A DNA stretch of 64,000 nucleotides, from contig USGU01000013.1 in assembly GCA_900554415.1 (NCBI GenBank), positions 7,975 through 71,974 of the forward strand. Reading direction: 5' to 3'. Source of the DNA: an uncultured Lachnospiraceae bacterium. GTDB lineage: Bacteria; Bacillota; Clostridia; Lachnospirales; Lachnospiraceae. The notes under the pieces are model-generated. The model did not search any database and was not told the DNA's origin. It saw only the letters and a program-made list of their open reading frames with translations. The first letter of the stretch is position 1, and each line of letters opens with the position of its first letter. The position numbers and the translations under genes are program-made. This document shows positions 52,261 through 62,022 of this stretch, piece after piece.

Positions 52261-52316
52261 ATGTTTGTTATCTCATGTTTGTTATCTCATGTTTGTTATC
52301 TCATGTTTGTTATTTC
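52261..52316. repeat. Tandem repeat, four copies of a 14-bp unit
   Basis: ATGTTTGTTATCTC three times exactly and a fourth copy with one change (C to T). It lies in the short gap between iorB and paaK, directly before the paaK start. On the coding strand each unit reads GAGATAACAAACAT. The period is not a multiple of three. Confidence 0.9.
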
Positions 52317-52361
52317 ATGTTTCTTTGTTTTCTATTCTTATTATCCCAAACCAGCGTCTGG

Positions 52362-52931
52362 TTATAAGCTGTATCCTGTTTCAAAGGCTTTCTTATTAAT
52401 CTCAATTGTTTTAGGCGGAACGGTCCGCTCAATGACATCAAACCACTGTTCCTTTGTAAAGTCCATATGCTGTGCAGCCACACCGAGAACCACCAGGTTA
52501 AATGTCCTTGGATTGCCTAGTTTCTTTGCTTCTTCGGTAGCATTTACCGCATAGACTTTGTATTCCTTTCCCAGTTCTTCCAGAATGCCTTCCGGATAGG
52601 AGGCTGCTCCGATCACAACCGGCATCGGGTCGATGCGCCAGTCGTTTACGACCAGTGCTCCATTTGGCTTTAAGAAATGTGCATAGCGCAGTGCTTCCAG
52701 ACGTTCAAATGCGATCAGTACATCTGCCTGTCCTTCTTCTACAATCGGCTCTGCCACTTTCTCTCCATACCGGACGAAAGTAACTACGCTTCCACCTCTC
52801 TGTGCCATTCCATGAACCTCTGACAGCTTCACATCATAGCCGCCTGCAATTGCCAGTCCTCCGAGGATACGGCTGGTAAGCAATGTACCTTGTCCGCCCA
52901 CACCCACAATCATAATATTTTTTGTCTGCAT
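52362..52931 (-). CDS. iorB: Indolepyruvate:ferredoxin oxidoreductase beta subunit
   Basis: 189 aa, a gamma-type 2-oxoacid oxidoreductase domain: IMIVGVGGQGTLLTSRILGGLAI, VHGMAQRGGSVVTFVR, and the C-terminal PPKTIEINKKAFETGY. It forms the IOR complex with IorA encoded just upstream (3 nt gap), oxidising indolepyruvate, phenylpyruvate or hydroxyphenylpyruvate to the aryl-acetyl-CoA with reduction of ferredoxin. Confidence 0.94.
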   Translation of the reverse strand: MQTKNIMIVGVGGQGTLLTSRILGGLAIAGGYDVKLSEVHGMAQRGGSVVTFVRYGEKVAEPIVEEGQADVLIAFERLEALRYAHFLKPNGALVVNDWRIDPMPVVIGAASYPEGILEELGKEYKVYAVNATEEAKKLGNPRTFNLVVLGVAAQHMDFTKEQWFDVIERTVPPKTIEINKKAFETGYSL

Positions 52932-52934
52932 GTC

Positions 52935-54680
52935 TTATACCTCCTCTACCAGATTGGCTGCACCGAATTTACACAAGGAGTTGCATAATCCACATCCCGT
53001 ACACATGGTATCATCAATCACGATTTTACCATCTGTGTCCTTCGTCATTGCAGGACATCCCGGTTTCATACACATTCCACAGCCTTTACATTTGTCTTTA
53101 TCTACACGGTAAAGCGGTTTCTTTGCCTTACTGAGCAATACGCAAGGTGTTTTCGTGATAATCACGGACACTTCGTCTCTTGCCACTTCTTCCTTCACAG
53201 TCTTTTCCAGCAACGCAATATCGAAGGCATTCACTTCTACCACATGCTTGACACCAATGGCACGACATAAACCTGGAATATCAATCGCCCAGGTTTCTTC
53301 GCCCATAAGGGTCTTTCCTGTGGCAGCATGATCCTGATGTCCGGTCATTCCGGTGGTAGAATTATCCAGAATCATAACCGTTCCTGTTGCCTTGTTATAC
53401 ATCATATTCATCAGGGAATTCACACCTGTATGTAAGAAAGTAGAATCTCCGATGACTGCCACCCAGTTCTTAACGTAGTCTTTTCCTTTCGCCTTCTCCA
53501 TACCATGAAGAGTGGAAATACTTGCACCCATACAGACGCAGGTATCGACCACACTAAGCGGAGCAACTGCACCAAGGGTATAACATCCGATATCTCCTGC
53601 AGCGTGCAGACCTAATTTCTTCAGCACATAATATACGCTTCTGTGTGGACATCCCGGACATAGGATTGGAGGACGTCCCGGTGCCTGTGCAGGATTTTTC
53701 AGTTTTAAATCTTCTTTTAAAATGGCTTTCCGGATCATATTGGCACTATATTCACCCTGAACGGTAAATATTTCTTTTCCAATGGCCTTGATTCCCCATG
53801 ACTTCACCTGTTCCTCAATGACCGGCTCTAATTCTTCTATAATGTAGAGAATATCCACTTTTTCGGCAAATTCTGTAATTAATTTTCTTGGAAGCGGATT
53901 TACCATACCAAGCTTCAATACCGATGCATTTGGAAGTGCCTCTTTCACATACTGATATGGGATTCCACTGGTAATCACACCGATATGGGTATCGTTCATT
54001 TCCACCCGGTTGATGTCCATTGTATTGGCAGCTTCTGCCAGTTCCAGATTCCGCTTTTCAATCTCAATATGTCTGATTTTTGCATTTCCCGGCATCATGA
54101 CATTCTTCTGAATGTTCTTCACATATGGCTTATCTTCTACTTCTTCCCGGTCGTGGAGTTCCACAAGTCCCTGAGAATGTGCAAGTCTGGTCGTCGTTCT
54201 TAAAATAACCGGACGGTCAAACTGCTCACTGATTTCGTAGGCACGTTTCACAAAATCCTTTGCCTCTGCGCTGTCCGACGGTTCTAACACTGGAAGCTGT
54301 GCGGCTCTGGCAATCATGCGGGTATCCTGTTCATTCTGTGAGCTGTAAAGTCCCGGGTCATCTGCCACTACCATCATAAGTCCGCCATTTACCCCCATAT
54401 AAGAAACCGTATAGAGAGGGTCTGACGCTACATTCAGTCCTACATGCTTCATGCATGCCATAGAGCGGACTCCGGAAATACTTGCACCTATGGCAACTTC
54501 TGTGGCAACCTTCTCATTCGGTGACCACTCCGCATAAACATCATCTTTATATTTTACCAGTGACTCACTGATTTCCGTACTTGGAGTCCCCGGATATGCT
54601 GCCGAAACCTTCACGCCTGCCTCGTAAGCACCGCGGGCAATGGCTTCATTTCCAAGCATAATTACTTTTTTCTCTGACAT
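52935..54680 (-). CDS. iorA: Indolepyruvate:ferredoxin oxidoreductase alpha subunit
   Basis: 581 aa. N-terminal pyrimidine domain (LGNEAIARGAYEAGVKVSAAYPGTPSTE), thiamine-diphosphate-binding domain with GDSTFLHTGVNSLMNMMYN, and a C-terminal double 4Fe-4S ferredoxin domain (CKGCGMCMKPGCP, then CTGCGLCNSLC). Cytoplasmic, oxygen-sensitive enzyme of aromatic amino acid fermentation. First gene of the iorA-iorB-paaK-ACT unit. RBS is AAAGGA with a long spacer. Confidence 0.96.
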   Translation of the reverse strand: MSEKKVIMLGNEAIARGAYEAGVKVSAAYPGTPSTEISESLVKYKDDVYAEWSPNEKVATEVAIGASISGVRSMACMKHVGLNVASDPLYTVSYMGVNGGLMMVVADDPGLYSSQNEQDTRMIARAAQLPVLEPSDSAEAKDFVKRAYEISEQFDRPVILRTTTRLAHSQGLVELHDREEVEDKPYVKNIQKNVMMPGNAKIRHIEIEKRNLELAEAANTMDINRVEMNDTHIGVITSGIPYQYVKEALPNASVLKLGMVNPLPRKLITEFAEKVDILYIIEELEPVIEEQVKSWGIKAIGKEIFTVQGEYSANMIRKAILKEDLKLKNPAQAPGRPPILCPGCPHRSVYYVLKKLGLHAAGDIGCYTLGAVAPLSVVDTCVCMGASISTLHGMEKAKGKDYVKNWVAVIGDSTFLHTGVNSLMNMMYNKATGTVMILDNSTTGMTGHQDHAATGKTLMGEETWAIDIPGLCRAIGVKHVVEVNAFDIALLEKTVKEEVARDEVSVIITKTPCVLLSKAKKPLYRVDKDKCKGCGMCMKPGCPAMTKDTDGKIVIDDTMCTGCGLCNSLCKFGAANLVEEV

Positions 54681-54721
54681 ATTTCAATCCGTCCTTTCGT
54701 TATTTTGCCTGTCTTTGTTCC

Positions 54722-54750
54722 ATGATAGCACAAAGCTTTCGCGAGTTAAA
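54722..54750 (-). promoter_or_regulatory. Putative promoter of the ior operon
   Basis: TTTAAC (54750-54745), 17 nt, TATCAT (54727-54722), just after the polC stop codon. No hairpin terminator was seen between polC and this promoter. Confidence 0.5.
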
Positions 54751-54753
54751 GTA

Positions 54754-57700
54754 TCAATTTGCGAAATCAAACAAGGAGAGCTGGTTGGACTGCGGCAGAT
54801 CTCCGAACAGGCCCATTTTATCCATAAATTCTGCGACTGTCTTACTGATTTTTGTCCGCTGGATAAAGTCATCCTTGGACAGATATGGACCGTCCTTCGC
54901 TGCAATTTCCACTGCTTCTGCCGCCTTGTCTCCCATGCCTTCAATGGTGTTAAACGGAGGGAGCAGTTTATCTCCCACTACCTGGAATTTCTTTGCTTTT
55001 GATTTGTAAATATCAATTGGAAGGAAATCAAATCCGCGGGCATACATTTCCATGACATTTTTCATGTCCTTTAACGTATCCTGTTCCTTCTTACTCAGTT
55101 GTCCCTGCTCATCCCGCTTTTTATAATCTTTATAATGATAGAGGAGATTTTCCTTCCCCTGTCCCATCAGTTCATAAGAAAAGGCGGACGCACGGATTCC
55201 AAAATAGGCTGCATAGTAGGCAAGCGGATAATTAATCTTGCAGTATGCAATACGGTACGCCATCATAACATAAGCCGCCGCATGTGCTTTCGGGAACATG
55301 TACTTAATCTTCTCGCAGGACCAGATATACCAGTCCGGCACTCCATGCTCTGCCATATCCTTCTTAAATTCCGGCCATTCCTTGCATTTTCCCTTGGCAA
55401 CCGTTCCCTTACGCACACGTTCCATAATGGTAAAGGATTCCTCGCTGTCCAGTCCTTTATTGATCAGATAGGTCATGATATCATCACGGGTACAGATGGC
55501 GGTAGAAATCGTCGCTTTTCCTTCTTCAATCAGCGTCTGTGCATTTCCAAGCCATACGTCTGTACCATGGGACAGCCCGGAAATACGAATCAAATCGGAA
55601 ATCTTCTTCGGCTTGGTATCCACTACCATCTGGATAACGAAGCCCGTACCAAATTCCGGGATTCCAAGGCATCCAACCGGACAGCCGTCAATATCCTCCG
55701 GCTTGATTCCAAGGGCACTGGTATCGGAAAAAAGAGACATGACCCCTTTATCATCCAGTGGAATATCCGTAGCCCGGAAAATCTTGTTCACACCGTCATA
55801 TTCATTATCCATAGAATCGGAATTAATCAGTTCTTCCAGAGTCTTAATCATGGTCGGATCATCATGTCCCAGAATATCCAGTTTCAACAGGTTGTGGTCA
55901 ATGGAATGATAATCAAAGTGTGTGGTAATAATGTCTGTTGTCATATCATTTGCCGGATGCTGAATCGGGGTAAAGGAGTTGATATCCTCCCCATAAGGAA
56001 GTACAATGATTCCGCCCGGATGCTGTCCTGTACTTCGGCGCACACCCGTACATCCCTGTACAATACGGTTAATCTCACAGCTTCGTTTCCGATCTCCATG
56101 TTCCTCATAATAATTCTTCACATATCCATAGGCCGTTTTATCCGCCAGACCCGCAATGGTTCCTGCTCGGTACGTCTGGCCTTCTCCGAAAATAACTTCC
56201 GTATACTTATGGGCATTACTCTGGTAATCCCCGGAGAAGTTCAAATCGATATCCGGCTCTTTATTTCCTTTAAATCCAAGGAAGGTTTCAAATGGAATAT
56301 CAAATCCATCCTTCTTAAGCTGTGCCCCGCATTTCGGACATTTCTTATCGGGCATATCGTGGCCGCAGGCTCCTGCATAAGCACGCACTTCTTCCGAATC
56401 AAAATCACTGTAATGACACTCCGGACAATAATAATGAGGTGCCAGCGGATTTACCTCGGTAATACCGGCCATGGTCGCTACGAAGGACGAGCCTACGGAA
56501 CCACGGGAACCAACCAGATAGCCGTCTTCATTGGATTTCCAAACCAGTTTCTGCGCAATGATATACATAACCGCGAATCCATTGGAAATAATCGAGTTCA
56601 GCTCTCGTTCCAGACGCTCGCTTACCACTTCCGGTAACGGTTCTCCATACATGGAATGAGCCTTATTATAACAAATATCACGAAGCTGCTGGTCAGAATC
56701 TTCGATTACCGGTGGACACTTATCCGGTCGTACCGGTGAAATCTTTTCAATCATATTTGCAATCAGATTGGTGTTCTTAATGACAATCTCATAAGCCTTC
56801 TCTGAGCCGAGATAGGCAAATTCTTCCAGCATTTCCTCTGTAGTTCTTAAGTAGAGCGGTGCCTGCTGGTCTGCGTCAGAGAAACCCTTGCCTGCCATGA
56901 TAATCCGCCGGTATACTTCGTCTTCCGGGTCCATAAAATGCACATCGCAGGTTCCAACTACCGGTTTATTGAACTTCTCGCCAAGCTGGATAATCTGTCG
57001 GTTTAAATCTTTCAAATCCTCCATGGAAGTCACGCTGTCCACTCGCTCACTTTCAATCATGAAGGCATTGTTTCCAAGAGGCTGGATTTCCAGATAATCA
57101 TAGAAATCCACAATCTTTGCCAGATACTGCTCGGACTTTCCATTTAACAGTGCCTGATATAGCTCTCCTGCCTCGCAGGCACTTCCTACGATCAGGCCTT
57201 CCCTGTATTCATTCAATACACTCTTTGGAATACGCGGACGACGTCCGTAGTAAATCAAATGGGACTGAGAAATCAGTGTATACAGATTCACACGTCCAAT
57301 ATCATTTCGTGCCAGAATAATTACATGGTAGGTCGGAAGCTTGCGTATGGCATCCGGATTCAAATGTCCGAACTGGTTGACCTCCTGAAGGGTCATAATA
57401 TCACGCTCTTTTAACATTTCCACAAACTTTTCGAATATGTAAGCAGTTGCCCCTGCATCATCCACCGCGCGGTGATGATTTTCCAGGGAAATATTCAAGG
57501 CTTTCGCCACCACATCCAGTTTATATTTTGACAGAGACGGCAGAAGAATACGGGCCAGTGCTACCGTATCTACGGAAGTAAAATCCGGTTCGATTCCCAT
57601 ATTTCTGCAGTTCTGTTCTATAAATCCCACGTCAAAGGACGCATTGTGCGCAACCAGTGCCGCATCTCCTACAAATTCCAGAAACTGCGGAAGGACAGTT

Positions 57701-59313
57701 TCAATATCCCCCGCATCCATAACCATCTCATCGGTAATGGACGTAAGCTGGGTAATGCGGAACGGAATCGGTCTTCTCGGATTCACAAAGGTACTGAACT
57801 TCTCTGTAATCTTTCCATGTTCAACCTTGACCGCACCGATTTCTATGATTTTATCCGCCGATGCAGAAAATCCTGTTGTCTCTATATCAAATACCACATA
57901 GGTATCATCCAGTGTCTGTTCTTTTACATTAATCGCAATTTCCGTCAAGTCATCCACCAGATATCCTTCTACTCCGTAAATAATCTTGAACGGGTCATTC
58001 TTGTCCAGACCTTCGATATAATGATTTGCCTCGGTAAATGCCTGCACTACCCCGTGGTCCGTAATGGCAATCGCCGGATGTCCCCAGTCATGCGCCCTCT
58101 TTACCAGAGAAGCCGCATCCGATACTCCATCCATGTCACTCATCTTGGTATGACAGTGAAGCTCTACTCTTTTCTCCGGGTACTTGTCCTTTCTTCCCAC
58201 ACGGAAATCGGTACTCTTACGGATTCCGGTCACCGAACCGATGGTCAGCTCTCCATCAAATTTATCAATGGTGGTTACTCCCTTTACCTTCAGGAAAACA
58301 CCCATCTTGATTTCACTTAACAGTTCCGGAAGATTCTCATTTCTTGCAAACATCTTCACGGTAATGGTATCAGTAAAATCGGTAACGTCAAACATAATAA
58401 TGGTTTTCTCATTACGGATTTCCCTTGTTTCAAAATTGATGACCTGTCCACGAATGGTAATCTCACCCATTTCCGTGACAACCTGTTTCAGCTCAATAGT
58501 CGGATCATCAAAATCCCGTCCGTAAATTACATTCGGGTCATCGGACTTCTTCAGTGGATAATCCCGCTTCTTGAAGAAGGTATTCTCTTTCGAACCCTTT
58601 TCCGGACTTTTCTTTTCGGTAAATGCCGGTTTCGCTGTCTTAGGCTGCTTTTCCTGCGTCTTTTCGGCTGCCTTCTTCTCCTCTTTCTGTACAGCAGACC
58701 CATTTTCCTCATCTTTGTGCTGTGCCTGCAAAGAATGATTCCGCTCCAGAATGGCATCTACCTCCTGCTGTATCTGCATTTCTCCCAGCTTCCGGTATTT
58801 GCTTTCCTTTACCTGTTCATACTGAATCCGGACTTCGATTGGCAGATGAAACCGCTCCTCGAAGATTTCCTCCAAATACATTTCCACCGCATCGGCCTTT
58901 CCCTTTGCCACGATACTGTCTGCCAGCGTCAGCGTCAGGATATTTCCTCCCTCAAAATGGTGTTTCGCCTTCTGGAACATATTCCGCTCAATGGTACTTT
59001 CCCGACCGATTTCCCACAAAATGCTTTCCTTATATTCCTCAAACAATACTTCCGGTGTGTACTGCCCTGACAATTGATAGGTATCTATAATTGTCACCGG
59101 GATATTCATATTGCGAAACAGTTGTGTCTCTATACTTCTTTCTATATCATATAAATTCTTTTTCGGTATCAGATGACTGCTGGTAATATATATCTTTATG
59201 TAGTCTTTTGCAGAAGTAGAGGTGACTTTCATCACCTCTACCCCATTCAACAGCATTTGATTTTCTTCTTCCAACTGTAAGGTTGGAAATACCTCCAAAA
59301 ATAACTTTGCCAT
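54754..59313 (-). CDS. polC: DNA polymerase III alpha subunit, PolC type
   Basis: 1519 aa. Order: N-terminal domains (1-300), OB domain, PHP domain (VELHCHTKMSDMDGV), an inserted DnaQ-like 3'-5' exonuclease (YVVFDIETTGFSASADKIIEIGAVKV) and the C-family polymerase core with catalytic Asp pair in PDIDLNFSGDYQ, plus a Zn-binding block (CPECHYSDF; CPKCG). This is the essential replicase of low-GC Gram-positives. It starts 2 nt after the ispG stop with GGAG upstream, so it is in one operon with ispG. Confidence 0.98.
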   Translation of the reverse strand: MAKLFLEVFPTLQLEEENQMLLNGVEVMKVTSTSAKDYIKIYITSSHLIPKKNLYDIERSIETQLFRNMNIPVTIIDTYQLSGQYTPEVLFEEYKESILWEIGRESTIERNMFQKAKHHFEGGNILTLTLADSIVAKGKADAVEMYLEEIFEERFHLPIEVRIQYEQVKESKYRKLGEMQIQQEVDAILERNHSLQAQHKDEENGSAVQKEEKKAAEKTQEKQPKTAKPAFTEKKSPEKGSKENTFFKKRDYPLKKSDDPNVIYGRDFDDPTIELKQVVTEMGEITIRGQVINFETREIRNEKTIIMFDVTDFTDTITVKMFARNENLPELLSEIKMGVFLKVKGVTTIDKFDGELTIGSVTGIRKSTDFRVGRKDKYPEKRVELHCHTKMSDMDGVSDAASLVKRAHDWGHPAIAITDHGVVQAFTEANHYIEGLDKNDPFKIIYGVEGYLVDDLTEIAINVKEQTLDDTYVVFDIETTGFSASADKIIEIGAVKVEHGKITEKFSTFVNPRRPIPFRITQLTSITDEMVMDAGDIETVLPQFLEFVGDAALVAHNASFDVGFIEQNCRNMGIEPDFTSVDTVALARILLPSLSKYKLDVVAKALNISLENHHRAVDDAGATAYIFEKFVEMLKERDIMTLQEVNQFGHLNPDAIRKLPTYHVIILARNDIGRVNLYTLISQSHLIYYGRRPRIPKSVLNEYREGLIVGSACEAGELYQALLNGKSEQYLAKIVDFYDYLEIQPLGNNAFMIESERVDSVTSMEDLKDLNRQIIQLGEKFNKPVVGTCDVHFMDPEDEVYRRIIMAGKGFSDADQQAPLYLRTTEEMLEEFAYLGSEKAYEIVIKNTNLIANMIEKISPVRPDKCPPVIEDSDQQLRDICYNKAHSMYGEPLPEVVSERLERELNSIISNGFAVMYIIAQKLVWKSNEDGYLVGSRGSVGSSFVATMAGITEVNPLAPHYYCPECHYSDFDSEEVRAYAGACGHDMPDKKCPKCGAQLKKDGFDIPFETFLGFKGNKEPDIDLNFSGDYQSNAHKYTEVIFGEGQTYRAGTIAGLADKTAYGYVKNYYEEHGDRKRSCEINRIVQGCTGVRRSTGQHPGGIIVLPYGEDINSFTPIQHPANDMTTDIITTHFDYHSIDHNLLKLDILGHDDPTMIKTLEELINSDSMDNEYDGVNKIFRATDIPLDDKGVMSLFSDTSALGIKPEDIDGCPVGCLGIPEFGTGFVIQMVVDTKPKKISDLIRISGLSHGTDVWLGNAQTLIEEGKATISTAICTRDDIMTYLINKGLDSEESFTIMERVRKGTVAKGKCKEWPEFKKDMAEHGVPDWYIWSCEKIKYMFPKAHAAAYVMMAYRIAYCKINYPLAYYAAYFGIRASAFSYELMGQGKENLLYHYKDYKKRDEQGQLSKKEQDTLKDMKNVMEMYARGFDFLPIDIYKSKAKKFQVVGDKLLPPFNTIEGMGDKAAEAVEIAAKDGPYLSKDDFIQRTKISKTVAEFMDKMGLFGDLPQSNQLSLFDFAN

Positions 59314-59315
59314 GC

Positions 59316-60374
59316 TTATTTACTCCAGTGCTCCAATTCATCTCTCAGTACAGAAAGTAACTCTTCTTCTTTTACTTTCTTAATGATTTCTCCTTTTTTA
59401 ATCAACAGACCTTCTCCAATTCCACCTGCGATTCCGATATCTGCTTCTTTGGCTTCTCCCGGTCCATTCACCACGCAGCCCATTACCGCAACTTTGATAT
59501 CTAAATCCGGGAATTCGCCTGTCATGGTTTCTACCTGATTGGCAAGACCGATCAAATCAATCTTTGTTCTTCCGCAGGTCGGGCAGGAAACCACTTCGAT
59601 TCCGCCTTTCCGCAGACCCAGTGTCTTCAAAATCCGTTTGGCACTCTTAATTTCTTCCAGCGGGTCTCCTGTAAGTGATACACGGATGGTATCTCCGATT
59701 CCCTGGTATAAGATAATGCCAAGTCCTACTGCCGATTTCAGATTTCCCGAATACAGTGTTCCAGACTCTGTAATTCCTACATGCAGCGGATAAATGCACT
59801 GCTCTGATATGAGTTCGTGGGCTTTTGCACACATCAGTACATCCGAAGATTTAATGCTGACCACCAGATTGTCATAACCCATATTTTCAATCATATGTAC
59901 CTTGTCAAGTGCACTTTCTACAATGCCTTCTGCTGTGACACCGTGATATTTTTCCACCAGTTCCTTCTCCAGTGAACCGCTGTTTACCCCTACACGGATT
60001 GGAATGTGGTATTCCTTCGCCTTTTCTACTACTGCTCTCACACGGTCTTCCGAGCCGATATTTCCCGGATTAATCCGAATCTTGTCTGCCCCATTTTCAA
60101 TGGCAGCAATGGCAAGACGGTAATCAAAATGGATATCTGCCACCAGTGGAATATGGATTTGCTTCTTGATCTCCTTCAGTGCCTGCGCCGCTTCCATAGT
60201 CGGCACCGCACATCGTATAATCTCGCATCCCGCCTTCTCCAATGCCAGAATCTGAGCTACGGTTGCCGCTACATCCTCCGTCTTTGTATTGGTCATAGAC
60301 TGAATTGCTACCGGATTCCCACCGCCTATCTTTACTGTTCCTATCTGAATTACTTTTGTCTCATTTCGCTTCAT
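59316..60374 (-). CDS. ispG: 4-hydroxy-3-methylbut-2-enyl diphosphate synthase
   Basis: 352 aa. TIM-barrel N-terminus (GGGNPVAIQSMTNT; HIPLVADIHFDYRLA) and C-terminal 4Fe-4S domain with Cys in SCPTCGRTKID and GCVVNGPGE. It catalyses the penultimate step of the MEP isoprenoid pathway with ferredoxin/flavodoxin electrons. Start at 60374 (AGGTG 7-8 nt upstream); the ATG at 60380 is too close to the site. The usual neighbours dxr and rseP are not next to it here. Confidence 0.96.
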   Translation of the reverse strand: MKRNETKVIQIGTVKIGGGNPVAIQSMTNTKTEDVAATVAQILALEKAGCEIIRCAVPTMEAAQALKEIKKQIHIPLVADIHFDYRLAIAAIENGADKIRINPGNIGSEDRVRAVVEKAKEYHIPIRVGVNSGSLEKELVEKYHGVTAEGIVESALDKVHMIENMGYDNLVVSIKSSDVLMCAKAHELISEQCIYPLHVGITESGTLYSGNLKSAVGLGIILYQGIGDTIRVSLTGDPLEEIKSAKRILKTLGLRKGGIEVVSCPTCGRTKIDLIGLANQVETMTGEFPDLDIKVAVMGCVVNGPGEAKEADIGIAGGIGEGLLIKKGEIIKKVKEEELLSVLRDELEHWSK

Positions 60375-60392
60375 TTTCATTCACCTGTCTGT

Positions 60393-60833
60393 CTATTTTG
60401 TTTTCGTAAAAGAAAGCTGCTCTCCAAAATCCCATTCGGAAAGAACCAGATTTTTTCCGTCTACACTATAATTAAATGTATCAGAAAAATATGCTGCATC
60501 TTCTATCTGTGCATCCGTCATCTTTCCAGAACCAATCTTTACTGCCGCCTCTGTTGTCTTCTGAAATGTAATCTGCTTCTCTTTCCTGTCAAGTTCATAT
60601 GTGAACCCCACACTCTTCACTTCGTCATAATCCTGCCACTCTAACACTGCACTGTCCTTCTTCCCAATGGTAAGACTAACACCCAGTTCCTCGTTCTTCC
60701 AGGTACCTTCCAGCGGATTTCCGGCAAATCCGTCCATCAGGAAAAATACAAGCACAAGCAATGCTACCAAGGCTGCAATATTTCTCACGGTTCCTCGTCT
60801 GTCTTCCCAATCTATCCTCTTCTCTTCCTGCAT
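60393..60833 (-). CDS. Small membrane-anchored protein, lipocalin-like region
   Basis: 146 aa from the ATG at 60833 (AGGGGTG upstream); the longer frame to 60902 runs through the promoter. A cytoplasmic N-terminus (MQEEKRIDWEDRRG), one membrane helix (NIAALVALLVLVFFLMDGF) and an extracytoplasmic beta-rich domain beginning NPLEGTWKNEELGVSLTIG, reminiscent of lipocalin-like or DUF5640-type folds. No enzymatic motif. It precedes ispG and polC and is probably co-transcribed with them. Confidence 0.75.
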   Translation of the reverse strand: MQEEKRIDWEDRRGTVRNIAALVALLVLVFFLMDGFAGNPLEGTWKNEELGVSLTIGKKDSAVLEWQDYDEVKSVGFTYELDRKEKQITFQKTTEAAVKIGSGKMTDAQIEDAAYFSDTFNYSVDGKNLVLSEWDFGEQLSFTKTK

Positions 60834-60873
60834 AAATACCGCACCCCTTTCAGCCTTTTTTCTATTTATATTC

Positions 60874-60902
60874 ATTATACGGACTTTATATCTACGTGTC
60901 AA
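60874..60902 (-). promoter_or_regulatory. Consensus promoter of the ispG-polC unit with upstream dyad
   Basis: TTGACA (60902-60897), exactly 17 nt, TATAAT (60879-60874): a perfect consensus. An inverted repeat GTTTC-N5-GAAAC (60907-60921) sits just upstream, on the side of the divergent XRE regulator gene. Confidence 0.85.
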
Positions 60903-61042
60903 ATGTGTTTCTATTTGAAACTTATTTCCGTTTTATGTTATGTTTCATCCCTTTTCTCTTATTCTCCAAATACAACTGATACAATAAGAAACAATATACA
61001 TAAGTCGGATTGCATAATAGAACACGCAAAGGAGGAACCATC

Positions 61043-61390
61043 ATGGACTTTTCCGAAGTATTGAAAGAATTACGGGAATCAAACTGCATCACTCAGGAAC
61101 AACTTGCAAGACAAATTGATGTTTCCCGTTCCACAATTGCCGGATACGAAAGTAAAAATCGTGAACCGGATTTTGACAAATTACTCTCGCTTTCCAGATT
61201 CTTCCATGTCTCCGTAGATTATCTGCTGACCGGACAGCGGAATCTTGAATTTTCCACGATTCCTGCTCCACAGCCTGATGAACATATTATTGACCGGAAG
61301 GTAATCAAAATATACAAGAACCTCGGATTTGAGGAGAAAAAAGATGCTTTGAAATATCTGGAACTGCTGGAATACAAATCCAGACATTAA
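61043..61390 (+). CDS. XRE-family transcriptional regulator
   Basis: 115 aa from the ATG at 61043 (AAAGGAGGAACC upstream). Helix-turn-helix: LKELRESNCITQEQLARQIDVSRSTIAGYESKNREPDFDKLLSLSRFFHVSVDYLLTG. The C-terminal 45 residues are a short helical tail. Divergent from the membrane protein-ispG-polC unit; the dyad at 60907-60921 between them is a candidate operator. Target and signal unknown. Confidence 0.9.
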   Translation: MDFSEVLKELRESNCITQEQLARQIDVSRSTIAGYESKNREPDFDKLLSLSRFFHVSVDYLLTGQRNLEFSTIPAPQPDEHIIDRKVIKIYKNLGFEEKKDALKYLELLEYKSRH

Positions 61391-61811
61391 CTAGTCAAAA
61401 AAAGGATGTGCGCATTATCTGAAGCGCACATCCCTGTTTGCATTATCCTTATCTTATACTGGTGTGGACTCTCTCCTAACCACACTCCGCTTCTATCAAA
61501 TTGGGAATATTCATTCTCTCCTGTTTTATCAAATCCATAGACTACACCGTTTATTTCGTAGATTGGTTCATCAGTAACCATCTTTCCATGGTCCAGATAA
61601 TACCAGTTGCTTGCTGACTGAACCCAGCCATTTCTGTACTGGCCTTCCAGAAAATAATACCAGATATCATATTGAGCATCGTATATCCATCCAGTATAAG
61701 CATCTCCGTCCTTTGTAAAATAATCTTTGTGACTTAGTACTTCTCTTTTATCATCTCTATCGTTTCCGGCTTGTCCGTATAAAATTCATCCGCCAACGGA
61801 ATCTTTTTCAA
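61387..61811 (-). pseudogene. Frameshifted cell-wall-binding-repeat protein fragment
   Basis: A TTG start at 61811 with AAGGAG upstream begins KKIPLADEFYTDKPETIEMI and stops after 25 codons. The next frame (no ATG needed) continues HKDYFTKDGDAYTGWIYDAQ, NWYYLDHGKMVTDEP and YEINGVVYGFDKTGE, which are choline/cell-wall-binding-type repeats, and ends at 61387 inside the terminator. One frameshift near 61740 would join the two parts. The 64-codon frame from the ATG at 61581 is therefore probably not a natural start. Confidence 0.6.
61404..61433 (-). terminator. Terminator hairpin at the 3' end of the broken gene
   Basis: Perfect stem GGATGTGCGC / GCGCACATCC with a 10-nt loop, followed by seven T on the minus strand. 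It also lies just after the XRE stop on the other strand. Confidence 0.85.
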
Positions 61812-61872
61812 ATTGTTTCAGCTCCTTTCGTAAGTTTCTAAATGAAAAGGACAGCCCATTTTCAGACTCCGT

Positions 61873-61905
61873 AACACGAGGGAAAAGGATATAACACAAG
61901 GGAAA
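61873..61905. repeat. Two direct repeats spaced 20 bp
   Basis: AACACGAGGGAAA (61873-61885) and AACACAAGGGAAA (61893-61905), differing at one base, 20 bp apart, in the otherwise featureless interval 61812-62022 between the broken gene and the methyltransferase. No other structure was seen in this interval. Confidence 0.6.
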
Positions 61906-62022
61906 GCGTAAGGGCAAACTCACTTGCTACAAATTTAGCATTTTCAAGGGTTTGCGGACTTCATGAAGATAAGATATAACAGTTAATAAATGTTAAGAAT
62001 TAAGTCAAATCAAAACTGGAAT

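Noticed and set aside
61387..61581. Intact 64-aa gene
   Set aside because: It is the 3' part of a frameshifted longer gene with wall-binding repeats; there is no ribosome binding site before its ATG.
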